NCBI GenBank assembly: GCA_018806985.1
Contig: JADANN010000156.1
Coordinates: 222,001 to 286,000 of the forward strand
From: Angiostrongylus vasorum
Taxonomy: Eukaryota; Nematoda; Chromadorea; Rhabditida; Metastrongylidae
Length of the DNA: 64,000 nt
Direction: 5' to 3'
Part shown: positions 45,317-56,664 of the stretch, piece after piece
Layout of the letters: every line of letters starts with the position of its first letter
How positions within the stretch are numbered: position 1 is the first letter of the stretch
Program-made: the position numbers and the translations under genes
Notes under the pieces: generated by a model
Told to the model about the DNA's origin: nothing
The model's database searches: none
What the model saw: the letters and a program-made list of their open reading frames with translations, nothing else

Positions 45317-45380
45317 TGTTCCTAAATAAAGAATAAAATAACACCTGGCGTTTGCTCAACAAAAAAATAAAGAGTTATTC

Positions 45381-46030
45381 CAGTTATGTCTATCTAGGTC
45401 GAAAAAATCAATATAATGAATGACTTAGCTCCAAAGTTGAGCAGAAGGAAACGTGCTGCTTGGGGAGCTTTTAAGAGCATCGAAGTACTGAGGAGGACAA
45501 AGAACGCCCGAGTCCGTGCCCACCTTTTCGACTCAACGGTACTTCCTACGTTAACATATGCGTCAGAAACCTGGTCACTGCTTAAGCAGGATAAAAGATC
45601 ACTCGTCATTCGAACGTGCAGTGGAAAGGACGATGCTAGGAGCATCGCGTGTCACGGAAGTAATTGCAGGGATCCGAAACTCCTACCTGCGTCAACGATC
45701 AAAACTCAAAGATGCCGTGCAGTACGCCAAACAATCGAAGAAAAGATGGACCGGACACCTAATGTGTATGAATGACAACCGATGGACAACAGCCATTGGT
45801 GACTGGATTCCTCGGGATGTCAAACGCACTGTAGGAAGACTACCGACCCGATAGTCCGAGTTCTTCACGAAAGCCTAGAAGAAATGTAAGATACTCAACG
45901 AGTCCCTATAGCGAGCGGAACCGACTGAGCTACTCATGCACGCGACCGAGAAAAGTGGAAGATTTACTGGCGTTCCCTTGAGCCACTCGACGGTTAAAGG
46001 GTCTACAGGTGATGCAGGTGATACGATCTT
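45381..46030 (+). pseudogene. RTE retrotransposon, 3' end (continues 42,018)
   Basis: Resumes the RTE frame broken at 42,018 with SYVYLGRKNQYNE. A frameshift near 45,415 leads to LAPKLSRRKRAAWGAFKSIE, RVRAHLFDSTVLPTLTYASE, then another shift to SSFERAVERTMLGASRVTEV, SKKRWTGHLMCMNDNRW and DWIPRDVKRTVGRLPTR. A further shift gives EKWKIYWRSLEPLDG and a stop near 45,997. The 3' end is near the GATGCAGGTGATAC repeat at about 46,030. This is the most complete RTE C-terminal region in the window. Confidence 0.85.
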
Positions 46031-46473
46031 CGGGATCAAGGAGAATATGCAAGCATCAGTGGTGAAGCCCAGATGGGACAGTGCCTCATTCTCCAATTCT
46101 TACATCTCCAGTTGTCCATAACACGAGCTCTATTCTCTCCATGCGATTTTACGTTACTTCAAACAGACCAATGCTTTTTAAGTTCTAGCGGCATGTTGTT
46201 CAATGTGTTTCACTGTGCACTACTTTATTGAAGGCCTGTTACTGGCTCGCTCGAGCCATTTATCACTTAGACACTGACCTTTTCAACACATATGGCAGGC
46301 CCGTGATGTACTATTGTAGGTAAGAACGATTTCTCGACGTTATACTTCGAAGAACAAATTGACTTAGAGTAGCTAATATATGCTTTTTTTGTTATCCTAT
46401 CACATCTCATCTGCATGCAATTTTGCGATGCACGCCATAAATTCCGATGTAGGATTCTTCTTATTTTTTCCAG

Positions 46474-46586
46474 GTGAATTAACTAGTGATGATCGTTTTG
46501 AAGACATGATGTTCACTGTGGATTTTGTCCGATCCCACATAGAATTCCTCCATCTCTCGCCTTCACCAAATGATATTAAGATGTAG
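46474..46586 (+). CDS. Candidate terminal exon, unknown gene
   Basis: A strong nematode-type acceptor (ATTTTTTCCAG, ending 46,473) precedes an open frame GELTSDDRFEDMMFTVDFVR, SHIEFLHLSPSPNDIKM and a stop at 46,584-46,586. The peptide is acidic to neutral and not repeat-derived as far as I can tell. No upstream exon or poly(A) signal was identified, so it may be chance; the opposite strand is also open. Confidence 0.28.
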
Positions 46587-46784
46587 ACGATTGAGAAACT
46601 TGAAGCCTGCATTAAATCACTTCCTCATATCTTTTTTACCATAGAGATCTTGTTCAAATCCTTAGTAGTCCAAAGGAATTGATGTCTATGGCCAAGCAGG
46701 TTTTCGTAAGGAATTGAACTTCGTCAACTTCTGCCAGGTTTTATCATAGACGGTTGTTTTCTGTCATGAACTGCCTTAATGTTT

Positions 46785-46850
46785 CAACTGTTATTTGCTA
46801 CCTACTATTTTTTTTAATGGCGAAGTATTACGTGAAACTCCATGGAAAGG
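46785..46850 (-). repeat. SINE-B tail fragment
   Basis: The plus strand shows a reversed tail (TTATTTGCTACCTACTATTT, TTAATGGCGAAGTATTACGT), then unrelated sequence. Confidence 0.45.
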
Positions 46851-46964
46851 GTAACGGCGGGACCGAAGCCCACCTGAGGTTCCTGATTTGGCTCCTATCT
46901 CATCACCCTTATGGGCTTTAACGAATGTTACCTTCTCACTTCGACCAATACAGTAATAAAAGGT

Positions 46965-47228
46965 TGAAGGTCTCGGGTTTATCCAATTCCTGAGGGATGC
47001 ACCATGCATTTGACTTCGAAGACTCGTTGAAAGTGACTGAATGCATTTCTGGGTTATACAATGGCTTGCGGTGGCACACCGATGTAACTAATCAGTGTTG
47101 CCATCCTCCCATACAGGTCTGGAACCAATTTGCCGACCACGGAGGAATAGACGGTTTGGTGAGCGTCGGGCGTGTGATCGAATCCATGTGTACCACAGGT
47201 CTCCTCTAACCACTACGCTTTACGTGCC
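46965..47228 (-). repeat. SINE-A copy
   Basis: Reversed tail GATGCACCATGCATTTGACT, body CAGGTCTGGAACCAATTTGC, and head reversed CACTACGCTTTACGTGCCC near 47,228. Confidence 0.75.
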
Positions 47229-47234
47229 CATTAT

Positions 47235-49595
47235 CCAATAATGTTTTGCTTAATCTTATCACTATGCATTATCAGGCTAGGTTCTTAGGAATCCTTTCGC
47301 TCTCATGTTCCAATACTGCGCTTTAACAAGTCTTTTTTGAGAATAGGAAAATAGAATTGAGTTGTTCTGTTTCTGTTTTTGATAAAAGGATATTCACTGG
47401 AAATTTGCTAGAAGATGTTTACTGTGACGTCGTGGTCTATTTTGCTGGGGGAAACTTTAAGTCGCATCCAATGTCCTTTACAGTTGCTTGATTTCATGGA
47501 TTTGGCCGAGACCACATGCATTAGGGGGATCAGAGATGAATAGTGCATCCTCTGAGTCGATCTGCATTTCAGAACACGTTGTTGCCTTCTTCCAGCGTTT
47601 AACATTCCACCCAGTTCTTGGGGCGGATTTTGATCGCTCAAAAGAGGGCGAACCTCGGTTCCCATTTTAACGTTGAAAGTAATTTTTCCCCCTTTACTGA
47701 CGAAGGTTATGAAGCAATTCACACGTAATTAGTATCTTGTTTTCACACCATTTCCATAATCAAATTTGAAATCATTTAACGAAATGAGAATATTCAAAAA
47801 CAAGGACGATACCTAATAACTTGTATTTACTAAATCAAGCGCTTCAGCAGCACAAACAGAAAGATGAAATCCTGAACGACAGTTACACGATCACCGGCTT
47901 CTATCCATCCTCTTCGATCCGGTAGCGGTTAATAGAAAGTCGGTCTTGAGAACTGTTAAAAGAGATACCCTTAGATGCCTGATAATGGATACTAGAATTT
48001 CGCCACTTACATGCCTTTCCAGATTGATAGGAATTTTTCTTTGCAGCTTTTGTAAATCCGCTCTGAGACGTTCTCAAATCAACACCACACGGGCTTTCCC
48101 GTGGCTGTAGATAGTAAGGAGGTTTGCTACTTTCCAACAACGTGTCTTCTATGGACGCGACGATTTCTTCAATTGGTCTATTCTTCTTGAATAGCTCTGC
48201 TGATAAATGAATCTCCCAGTATAAGCAAGTTAGTTTCAATTGGGGAGCACAGCTACGATCACTCGGCAAACCATTAGGAAGTGCATTGAAATGACGTCAA
48301 TTTCTCAAATACTAGGCTTAACTAGCGCTTCCAAACAGTGAAGTAATCAGCTACTTTGTCACGAGTTGCAAATCAGTGACGTGAAATTACAATAAAAGGA
48401 CATAATATCTGTGGAATAACATCGGAGTGTACCTGTTCGCAAAGCTACGACTGTCTGAAGCACATAGTTGCCTGAAAAAAGCTTTGTTCATCAGGCCACT
48501 GGACTACAAGTGTGAGTTTTCTGATACCTTCATCGCAGTACCTGAAAGCGCCCTGAAAGATCGAGCAAACATTTTTTTCGCTCCGTGACCTACCCATGTA
48601 ATATTCGTGTTTGTTGAGTTGTGATGTATCTTTTTTTTGTCAGACTTGTAGAGGGTACTGATGACTGATTGGATAATTGTTACAAGTTGGTCAGAAACCT
48701 CTTTGATTTACAAGGTTATTAGATACTTGAATGGTACGTCCTCACGAGTCATGTGGAGTCCGAAATATTTTCAATTCGTTCTTTTCATTTGAGATCGTGC
48801 TTATGGCGAGGTGGTCCATAAATCGTTATCCTGCTGAAGTCACACTTAGTTCGCTTGAGCTAAAAGCACCTTGAAGGTGGTCGAACGTAATAATGCTTGA
48901 ATCCTCTTGAAGTTTACTCTACTGTTCTCTTTATCCACCAGTTGTGCAACTTTCTCATTTGTGATTGTTCGTACCTATTGTCACCTGAAAATAGTCAAGT
49001 GAGGCTAAATGAGGATAACCAACGATCACATTGCAAAGTGACGTACAACCATCGAGACCCCATATTGCCGACCGGGGCTACAGGAAGCAGTGACAGGCAA
49101 TCGATTTTCATGTGCCAAGTATTCTGATCAAAGAGGACCGTTTCAAAAACAATGCTTCTCACGTAGCACTAACACGAGAACTTTCTGCACATTTACTGGT
49201 TTGCTGCTAATCTCGGCTGTGAGTTTTAAGAAGATCATTCGTGCACATGCAGCTTGCATGGAAATCATATTTGCTGTGCACAACACATAAATGCTAAGAC
49301 GTATATTCACCCACGCACAAGTTGTTGAACCCGAATCAGACCCAATAAACCTGCTCGCATTCGTCGTATTAGGTTGCCAGTGAGAGCCTAGTGCGGTACT
49401 CAGCTTTTCCGTAGTATAATAAACTCTTAGAAAAAACATCTGAAAAAATTCACTACCAGCACCTGTTGAAATGAATTCATTGACACACAGCTCGACATGA
49501 GCGGATGTCTACTCGTACATGGGGCATGCAGACTTGCATGTTTGCTTTGCTTGTAGTTAATTTTGCTGCTCAAATGATTTTCGATATTTTTTCGT
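47235..49595. other. No clear feature
   Basis: Holds unrecognised minus-strand ORFs of 104 (47,408-47,722) and 122 codons (47,901-48,269). On the plus strand 47,925-47,970 carries the RLIESRS block that follows PLE terminal repeats elsewhere, so the 122-codon ORF is probably antisense to a PLE relic. A polar ORF at 48,897-49,127 (+) is unassigned. Confidence 0.3.
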
Positions 49596-49601
49596 GCACA
49601 G

Positions 49602-49871
49602 CGTGTTATGCATCGGATTCTCGAAAGCAAAGTTTGCCCAGTACAAACCAGTCGAACCAGTAATTGGATCGTTTTCACAACGCGGACGGTACATTACGAA
49701 AAAGGGGTTCTACAACTCCAATGGTTTGTTTTCGGTGTTGTTGTTGTCTTCGCTGTTGCATGGTTTTACGCTAACCTAAAACCACAACAATCGGCTCTAC
49801 AAGAACAACAACCATTGTTTACAAAGCTGTCCATAACTGCTTTGATTTCAATGTTGAGCCTTTGCAATTAA
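49602..49871 (+). CDS. Candidate terminal exon with membrane segment
   Basis: After a possible acceptor (TTTTTTCGTGCACAG, ending 49,601) the frame RVMHRILESKVCPVQ continues through a hydrophobic stretch (WFVFGVVVVFAVAWFYANL) and a Gln-rich tail to a stop at 49,869. A second frame is also open for 60 codons across the same stretch, which weakens the case. Family unknown. Confidence 0.22.
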   Translation, partial: RVMHRILESKVCPVQTSRTSNWIVFTTRTVHYEKGVLQLQWFVFGVVVVFAVAWFYANLKPQQSALQEQQPLFTKLSITALISMLSLCN

Positions 49872-50507
49872 ATCTTTTTTGAACGTATTTTTTTTAAAAG
49901 AAACCAATTTTACGTGTTTAGGACAATATTACAGGCAAAAATCCTTGTTGAATGACATGTTGAGGTCTGGCGGAAGTGCAGTACGCATAAAAAAAATATA
50001 CTTCATTTGCAGAATCAACTATAATCTTGAGCTGGCGCATTATGCAATGGGCCTGCTGTATAACGCGTTACATTTTCTAAGAGCGGCTTCCGAATAAAAA
50101 GGGCGTTCCCCTTATCACCGAAGCAATAGCACGTGGAAAAAAATTATCCTAAGAACGGTAATGGCAAAGGCACCAATGCTACTTCAGTTGAGCTCTCGAA
50201 CATAGGCGATGAAAACATCGCTCGGCGTGCTACCTTAATTCGATATCCGTCAAACCAAAAAGCTTATGTAGTAAGTGCTGCTTAATCTCACTGACACACT
50301 GACATGCTCCTGCTGATCTGTGTTCACAAAAGTGATTTAAAACAGGTGAAGAAACGTGAAGCTGGTCTTGATAACCTTTGTGCATGGCTCTCCCTTGTTC
50401 TACCTCCATTCCCTGGTTTTGCTAACCTAATTTTTTTTGGTAATTTAATGGCATAGTCGTCAATGAAATTCAGAAGACTTTTGTTTGTCCTAGAATTCGC
50501 TACTCAC

Positions 50508-50712
50508 TGTGGAGATGCAACAACACCATTATACCGAGGTAACTGCAGTGGTGAAAATGTTTTGTTGACAGAAGACTTAGAATCGTCTTTCGTTTCTTGG
50601 ATCGTTTTGAAACGATGGTTCGCATGATTTGTCACTCTTATGGAATCACTGCTGCCATAGAAGAATTCATTTCCACTGCAGCTAGCCTTTGTTCGATCCA
50701 TATGGAAAGTTG
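50508..50712 (-). CDS. Candidate internal exon, unknown gene
   Basis: On the minus strand, acceptor GTTTGCAGGTTTTCAG precedes 205 bp of open frame (TFHMDRTKASCSGNEFFYGS, then DDSKSSVNKTFSPLQLPRYN) followed by donor GTGAGT. Both junctions fit nematode consensus. The peptide is polar and Ser-rich with no recognised domain. It conflicts with the plus-strand candidate at 50,765, because an upstream minus exon would have to lie within or beyond it. Confidence 0.3.
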
Positions 50713-50764
50713 CTGAAAACCTGCAAACACTGTAGCGCGGCACAACGAGTTTCCTCTAGAAATT

Positions 50765-50870
50765 ATGTTCAGACGCTTCTCAAAATTTCAATTTCAATCG
50801 CAGCGGAATTCACGCATTGATCCACAGACAAACAACGCCAGTGGAAGCAGTGATCTCAAAGCAGTTAGTG
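50765..50870 (+). CDS. Candidate first exon, unknown gene
   Basis: ATG at 50,765 opens MFRRFSKFQFQSQRNSRI, DPQTNNASGSSDLKAVS and runs into a donor (AGTG then GTGAGG) at 50,871. The basic, aromatic start followed by a Ser/Asn-rich stretch looks like a plausible protein N-terminus. No downstream exon was identified. Alternatively the upstream CAG at 50,770 acts as an acceptor. Confidence 0.22.
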
Positions 50871-50879
50871 GTGAGGTTG

Positions 50880-51650
50880 GGCAGCGCATGCTTAAGTTGG
50901 CACATAGCTAGTTAAACGTACACCAAAAGAGGCCACCCACCTACTAGCCTTGAATCTCATTTTGATCCGAGTTTGGTTCCTTTTTCCTTGTTGAATCCGA
51001 CTGGTTACTTACATTGATACATACATCCCTAATGGTGAGTGCATAGATTACATAAATGCGGACTGTGTATACTATGAACTTCCAATCCAAGTGATCGGAG
51101 AATACTTGGGAGATGGTTAGGGATCAATTCCAATAAATAACAGCCTGTAGCAAATTCTACTCCTAGAGATACCTGTGCACCATCAGAAGCCGTCTTTCAG
51201 ATTGCACCCACGAAGTCGCCCAAAACTCCGGGTTTAGAAAATTGGTAGCAGACTTGTGTAGGAGCAACTGAGACGTTGAAATGCAAGTAAGACCGCTCTA
51301 ACCCAGATATCAAAGAAATCTATGGAATATTGACTCAGTTAGCATTAAACATCACTCATAACGAACACGACAATCCTCAAGCCACAGTGGAGGCCCAAGC
51401 GAACAAAGTACGAGATCGTGGATAGTGGATACAATGAAACGAATCGAATGCAAGAAATGCTGAGATCCACATAGTGTGTGGGAAAACAGGTCGTTTAAAA
51501 TAAAAAAAAGGAAAACTTCTGCATTTATCTATTTATTTTTCACTCATTTGAAATATTCCAGAAATTCTGAGAATTAATGGTCGAATATTGCTCACGTATT
51601 ACAGTATAATCTTACGGTCATGTGTATAAAAGGTGCTCCGACTGTGCAAT
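50880..51650. other. No clear feature
   Basis: A short stretch around 51,235-51,270 (AAAATTGGTAGCAGACTTGT) resembles the SINE-A body. The rest is unrecognised. Confidence 0.3.
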
Positions 51651-51654
51651 AAGT

Positions 51655-51930
51655 AAAAAATAAAGGATGAAGCTCTCGGTGATGGTCAATCCCTCAGGGG
51701 TGCGCCATGCATTCGACTTCATTAAGCATCGCTGGGGAGATAGAATGCATATCTGGCCTTTACAATGACTCGCCGTTGCTCACCGATGTATCCAGCCAGT
51801 GCTGCTATCCTTTCAGACAAGTCTGGTACCAATTTGCCGACACCGGAGGGATGGTAGGATTGGTGGGCCATGGGCGCGGTGAACGATTCCACTTGTGTGT
51901 TACAGGGCGCCTCCGACCACTGCGGCACGC
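51655..51930 (-). repeat. SINE-A copy, well preserved
   Basis: Reversed tail GGTGCGCCATGCATTCGACT, body GACAAGTCTGGTACCAATTT and TGCCGACACCGGAGGGATGG, and head reversed CGACCACTGCGGCACGCACG near 51,930. Confidence 0.82.
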
Positions 51931-51934
51931 ACGC

Positions 51935-52685
51935 CGTCGTCTTAGCAATAGGACTATACATTCACAACTATCGATGTAAACAGTTAGAAAATGGTTTCAA
52001 TACTCCATTCTCTAAGCAAAACCAAGTTGTGCAAGTTTTGAATTAGGTGCTATCGTGGCATCAACGTTTTCGGAAATACAAAAGGAGAGGCTGTTCCTGT
52101 TCCTGTGGATCTTACAAGTACATTTTGTTATAAATACTTCTTTCTCACGCAGTTTTTGCACACCATCATTAGCTTTGCCTAACCAGTCCGTAATATTTTT
52201 TACCAATATTTAATTTACAATGAGTTCAAGTTAGTTGTGGGAGTCCTCATGTACAACATTCTATAAAAAACTTCATGAACTTTGGTGGCCCCTTCTTACT
52301 AGCGAGCTATTGGTGCAAAATCCGTGAAACGTTTGAAGAATTGCAGCTCATCTAAACATTAGTCAAGAGAGAGAGTGCAATCTTGTGCGAAATCCTCTGT
52401 TCATGTAGGACAGCTGAAGCTGCAGACACTAAACAATCTAGTCTACGAGACCTTTTATCATCCAGTGCATCCACCGCTGACTAACAACTGATACCTTTCA
52501 GATATGTCGACAACTACACGATCAGAAAATAATTAAACAACCAAACCGCAGCCGAAAACACATCGAAAGAATTCGTCACACTTGGAAAGCTGGAATTGTA
52601 AGATGGTAGCATAACTGAAGCTGCATTCCTTGCAAAAATGTGTAGTACCCAATCGCTTATAAATTGATTAATAAAGTCCTCAATG
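51935..52685. other. No clear feature
   Basis: Short ORFs only, no recognised repeat. Confidence 0.3.
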
Positions 52686-52689
52686 TAAT

Positions 52690-52855
52690 CACTTTTTACT
52701 TACTGTTTATTCTTTTTTCATGGCAGGGTTTGTTGTGAAAGCTAACCACAATGATGCTGAGATGTTTGTAAAACTCCGAACCGCAGTTGTTTACGGTGTA
52801 GATCGAACTCGATATTGCCTTTCCCTGGGGCTAACGCTTTTACTAACGCCTTGGA
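52690..52855 (-). repeat. SINE-B copy, left part (interrupted)
   Basis: Reversed tail (TTTTTACTTACTGTTTATTC), AACCACAATGATGCTGAGAT, and CTCCGAACCGCAGTTG. It is interrupted by the SINE-A at 52,857; the remaining promoter and leader follow at 53,118. Confidence 0.75.
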
Positions 52856-52856
52856 C

Positions 52857-53115
52857 ACGAGTGACGCAGGGGTTGGAGGCGTCCTGCAACGCACACAGGG
52901 GATCGATCACCGCGCTCCTGGCCCACCAAGCCTTCCATTTCTCCGCGGTCCGCAAATTGGAACCACCTTGTCAGGGAGGATAGCAGCACTGGCTCGACAC
53001 ATTGATTGACCACGGGTCATTGTAAAGGAGATATGTATTCAACCACCTCCAAACGATTTTTTATGAAGTCGAATGCATGGCGCATTCGTTAGGGGTTAAT
53101 CAACGCCGAGAACTT
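52857..53115 (+). repeat. SINE-A copy nested in SINE-B
   Basis: Head CACGAGTGACGCAGGGGTTG, B-box-like GGGGATCGATCACC, body CGCAAATTGGAACCACCTTG, and tail AATGCATGGCGCATTCGTTA. It lies between two parts of one SINE-B. Confidence 0.8.
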
Positions 53116-53117
53116 TT

Positions 53118-53400
53118 TTAGCATTTAGCGCGTTCACCACTACGTCATGCGTGTCCTTCGTTTCACTTTTCTCTCAGCCGATTTTATAAGTGCTATCAGC
53201 AATCACAAGTCAACGGGATTGGTCTGGGAAGCGCAAATCGGCATTGAATCCAGTGAAACTGAAGCTGTAGTATAAATTACAATGAAGTCACTCTTTATTT
53301 ATTGGATATTTTTTTCATGGTAGGGTATGATGCAAAAATACAACCACAGTGTTGCTAAGATAGTTACAGAGATTATGGCTATAATTCACGTCATTCAATG
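53118..53400 (-). repeat. SINE-B copy, right part and second tail
   Basis: Continues the interrupted copy: TTAGCGCGTTCACCACTACG, CGTGTCCTTCGTTTCACTTT, the leader CAAGTCAACGGGATTGGTCT, AAATCGGCATTGAATCCAGT. At 53,285 another reversed B tail begins (TTTATTTATTGGATATTTTT). Confidence 0.75.
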
Positions 53401-53690
53401 CCATGAAAAAAAAAGGCAGTGAATAAAAAAGTGACCACATTGTGATTTATACTACAACTAGAGCTTAATTTAGTTCAATGCCAATTTGTGTCCCCCAGAT
53501 CAATCGCGTTGACGATTGATTGCTGATAGCAACTGCAGATTTAAACACAGCTGAGAGAAATTAGAAAGGAAGGACTTACACGGTGCGGTGGTGAACGCGT
53601 TAGTCCCTGAAACTGTAACAGCGAGTTCGATCTCCACCTCAAAGACCTTCGGCCCAGAGCTTTTAAATATCTCAGCATTATCGTAACAAA
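53400..53690 (+). repeat. SINE-B copy with leader
   Basis: Leader TTCAATGCCAATTTGTGTCC and TTGACGATTGATTGCTGATA, promoter CACGGTGCGGTGGTGAACGC with B-box-like GAGTTCGATCTCC, then TTTAAATATCTCAGCATTAT. It is inverted relative to 53,118-53,400. Confidence 0.75.
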
Positions 53691-53694
53691 AAAG

Positions 53695-54785
53695 TCCTCT
53701 TTAAGCTGAGTTATAGCAGTTCAAAAACGTCCATTCCTTCGTCGGAGGCCTCATGTGATGCAGGTGCATTTTCGGAACTTTAATCACTCACATTCGCTTC
53801 CTAATTGTCGACTTCGGCATCTGAATAACTGAGATTCGAGTGAGTCGTTGTGGAAGAATACAGGTCTTAACTTTAAAAAACATAAAAAGGAGAAGAAAAA
53901 ATAAGAACCCGCAAAAGGATAGCATGAGTTGAAGAAGTTGGGAAAGTGAACAAAGCCACTATCCGTCAGCTTTTCAGCTCAAAACAGAAACACCGCTTAT
54001 TTCATGCACTATTTCTGCCATGATCATAAATGGTATATGGCCGTCTAATCAATACACTGATAAATTTAAGCAGTGATTGACATGTTTGTGACGGTAACGT
54101 AATAATTAATGTAGAAGAGGACATATTCAAAAAAATGAGTAAAGAAGTTGTAGAGTAGGGCAAGATCGAAGCAGTGCAAGCGCTCGATTTATTAGAAGCA
54201 CAGTCTCGGCTTCTAGCATTAATACCCGCTTGCGATTCTTATTGACAAAATCGTTAACCCATGTGAGGATATAAAAACGCCGAAATAAGCTTAACATAAA
54301 CTGCAAAAATACTTCCAAGTGCGGACAGCAGCGTATTTGCATGATAGACCAAAATAACAAAGTAAGTAGTATCTGCACATCATTCATACCAATACAACCG
54401 TGATAGAGCAAAGTTTCTTTTACAATCTTGTCATGATCACAAGCTAAGTACTGTAGTAATTGAAGAATTCAATGTTATTCTAACACTTCCAGAGAGTCTA
54501 CAGCCGTTGAAAAAATTGCTGGTGTTCCACTGGACGAATCGCACTAAATTCCGGGCCTCCGTCATTGGTTAACACGTAGGAGCGTTTGGCATTTAGTGGC
54601 CCTGATGCTTGGGAGGAGGGTTCATTTTCAGAGCTTGCAGAACCGCTGGTTTTTTGACAGCGAGAGGTAAATTTTTTTAATAACTAGAGAACTTAACTGG
54701 TTACAAACATGTCCGGATTGCAGAAGAGACTTTGCTGCATTGTTCCATCAACATGAATAACACTTATGCTTCTCTTTACCACGTG
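53695..54785. other. No clear feature
   Basis: A 94-codon hydrophobic minus-strand ORF (54,127-54,411) has no family resemblance. No repeats recognised. Confidence 0.3.
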
Positions 54786-54788
54786 TTA

Positions 54789-55900
54789 TTAGGGTTGTCA
54801 GAAATAAATGAGCGTTTCAAAATATTTATTATCTAAAGGTATTTTTTACCAATAAAATATTCTTTGTACCTTGCAATAGTACATATTACTAGAAGGCTGA
54901 TTTTGTGCTTTTTTAACGATTTCTTTATGTTTTGTCAGAAATTGAATTTTTTCAAACAATATTGAGCTTGGCAAATTAAATGTCGAGAAAGAATATTCGT
55001 CAAATTTTTTATGAATTCAAACTGTCGTAATGCAGCACAGATGGCTCGAATCATTAATGAAGTTTGGGGTCAACGTAACGTTGGTGTATCAACAGTGCGA
55101 ACATGGTTCCGGAAATTCCGATCTAGTGAATTCGAGCTGGAAGACAAGGGAAGCCAGCTGGCGCCTCAACTTGACGACGACGAAGTGAAGGCAATAGTGG
55201 AACTAAACACGCGAACAACTGTTCGAGAGCATGCCAGAACAGCTTGGCTTAAGCATAGAAGCAATTTCCACTCACTTGAATCGCATAGGACAGGCAAAAA
55301 AAAACTCGACAAGTGTGTATCGCGCGAATTAAACGATGGTCAAATACATCGCCGTTTTGAAGCGTCGTCTGCTCTTACCCTGCGCAACAAAAAACTACCC
55401 CCTGTTCTGCAACCGACGAAGTTCAGCTCAATGGTTAGATTGGGATCAGGCTCCAAAGCACTTCCCAAAGCTGAAATTGCGCAAAAAAAATGTTGTGGTG
55501 ACTGCTTGGAGGTTTGCAGCCGGAGTGACTCGTCACAGCTTTTTGAATCCCGGCGAAACGATTACGGCAGAGTGTTGCCAACAAATCGACCAAATGTAGC
55601 GTAAGCTCCAACGACCGGCATTAGTCAACAGAAAAGGACCAATCATTCTCTACTACAACGTCAAACCTGACGGTGAGAAAGCAGAGCTGCAGAAGTTGAA
55701 TGAGTTGTGCTGCTACGAAACTTATCCTCATCCGCCATATTCAATAACCTCTTAGCTGCCGACAATCACTTCTTGAAGTGCCTTCACAACTTTGGCTCGG
55801 TTAGGTTGCCAAAGCCATTGAATCGGTGCAGCGATAAAATTGCAATGAGCACCACCAGTTTCCCTCCATGAAGTTAAGATCGCTTCACATCTTGGAGAAC
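54789..55900 (+). mobile_element. Mariner transposon, transposase pseudogene
   Basis: The left terminal repeat TTAGGGTTGTCAGAAATAAA (54,789-54,817, after a TA) is followed by ATG at 54,980 (MSRKNIRQIFYEFK). A frameshift near 55,030 leads into the helix-turn-helix half (AAQMARIINEVWGQRNVGVS, TVRTWFRKFRSSEFELED). Catalytic-domain pieces follow in shifted frames: RLGSGSKALPKAEI, RKLQRPALVNRKGP (55,600-55,640), a YYNVKPDG block where the family has HDNARPH (second Asp changed), ELQKLNEL, YPHPPYS. It is inactive. I found no matching right terminal repeat, so the 3' end is truncated or decayed. Confidence 0.85.
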
Positions 55901-56264
55901 CTTTACTCAGAAACTCTTACAATGTTGTATAGAAAAATGTTCTGGATTGACTAATGAAACTATGAATTCAAATTCTATCCCATCTACAACAACAACTGTT
56001 CCCATATGGGCCTTTAAAAAATGTATGGCATAATTGTTCTAGTAGAAGAAGTTATAAGGTGTTCATCGCGACCATTTGAGCACCGCTTCTGTCGCAGAGC
56101 ATTTTTTTTAATGCTAAAGCCGCTTCACTAAAGAGGACGGTTAAACGTGAACAATGGGGAACAGTTTTTTAATAACTTCCACCGTAGTCTTCACTAAGTA
56201 AAGAGGAGCGTAGTTAGCTTAAGTTTGCTATAGCTCTTGTAACTTCGTTTTTTTAACGTTGCCA

Positions 56265-56662
56265 AAATGCAGTGTATGACTTTTATCTACTGCCTGTTAC
56301 TGTTTTCGCAGAATACAAGCACTTTGATACTGAGATATTCGCAAAAGTTGGTCGGACCCCAACCAAGTTTTGCAAATATTTCAGCATCTGTGTGCGTCTC
56401 ATATATAAGTTTAATTTCGACTTCCTCCTTGATTTCGACTACAACCTCAGCTTCTTTAATGCCGATTTGTTCTTCACAGTTCATTCCCGTTGACGGGTGA
56501 TTGCTGATGGTACAGTTACGGTAAGAAGACTGCGTGAGAGAAAGGCAGAGGCTTTAGTGGTGCAGTTCGCAACACGTGACCTCCTGAAAGGATAGTGGCG
56601 GCTCGATCCTGCCTGGAGTCTAGGTTTTGTAGATATCTCAGCACCATTGTGGTTACCAAATG
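56265..56662 (+). repeat. SINE-B copy with leader
   Basis: A reversed tail piece at 56,275-56,340, then GTTTTGCAAATATTTCAGCA, the leader (TACAACCTCAGCTTCTTTAA, CGTTGACGGGTGATTGCTGA), the promoter TTTAGTGGTGCAGTTCGCAA with B-box GGCTCGATCCTGC, and TTTGTAGATATCTCAGCACC. Confidence 0.75.
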
Positions 56663-56664
56663 AG

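Larger units (their letters stand above)
42019..45380 (+). mobile_element. Penelope-like element, most complete copy
   Basis: A 3,362-bp insertion flanked by CAGTTAT (42,012-42,018 and 45,381-45,387) within an RTE reading frame. Layout: terminal repeat with ribozyme-like motif (42,033-42,115); N-terminal coding region (42,139-42,540); an inserted inverted-repeat unit (42,577-42,783); further N-terminal coding (GGMTLPDGARSLLELGPSF, 42,943-43,000); RT fragments (43,499-44,190); post-RT region; GIY-YIG nuclease ORF (44,640-45,077); tail and second terminal repeat (45,190-45,366). Stops and frameshifts divide the ORF, so it is inactive, but it shows the full architecture of this PLE lineage. Confidence 0.88.

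Noticed and set aside
47901..48269. 122-codon minus-strand ORF as a host gene
   Set aside because: Its end lies over the PLE-associated GGTTAATAGAAAGTCG block, and the plus strand shows a decayed PLE N-terminus; probably an antisense shadow.
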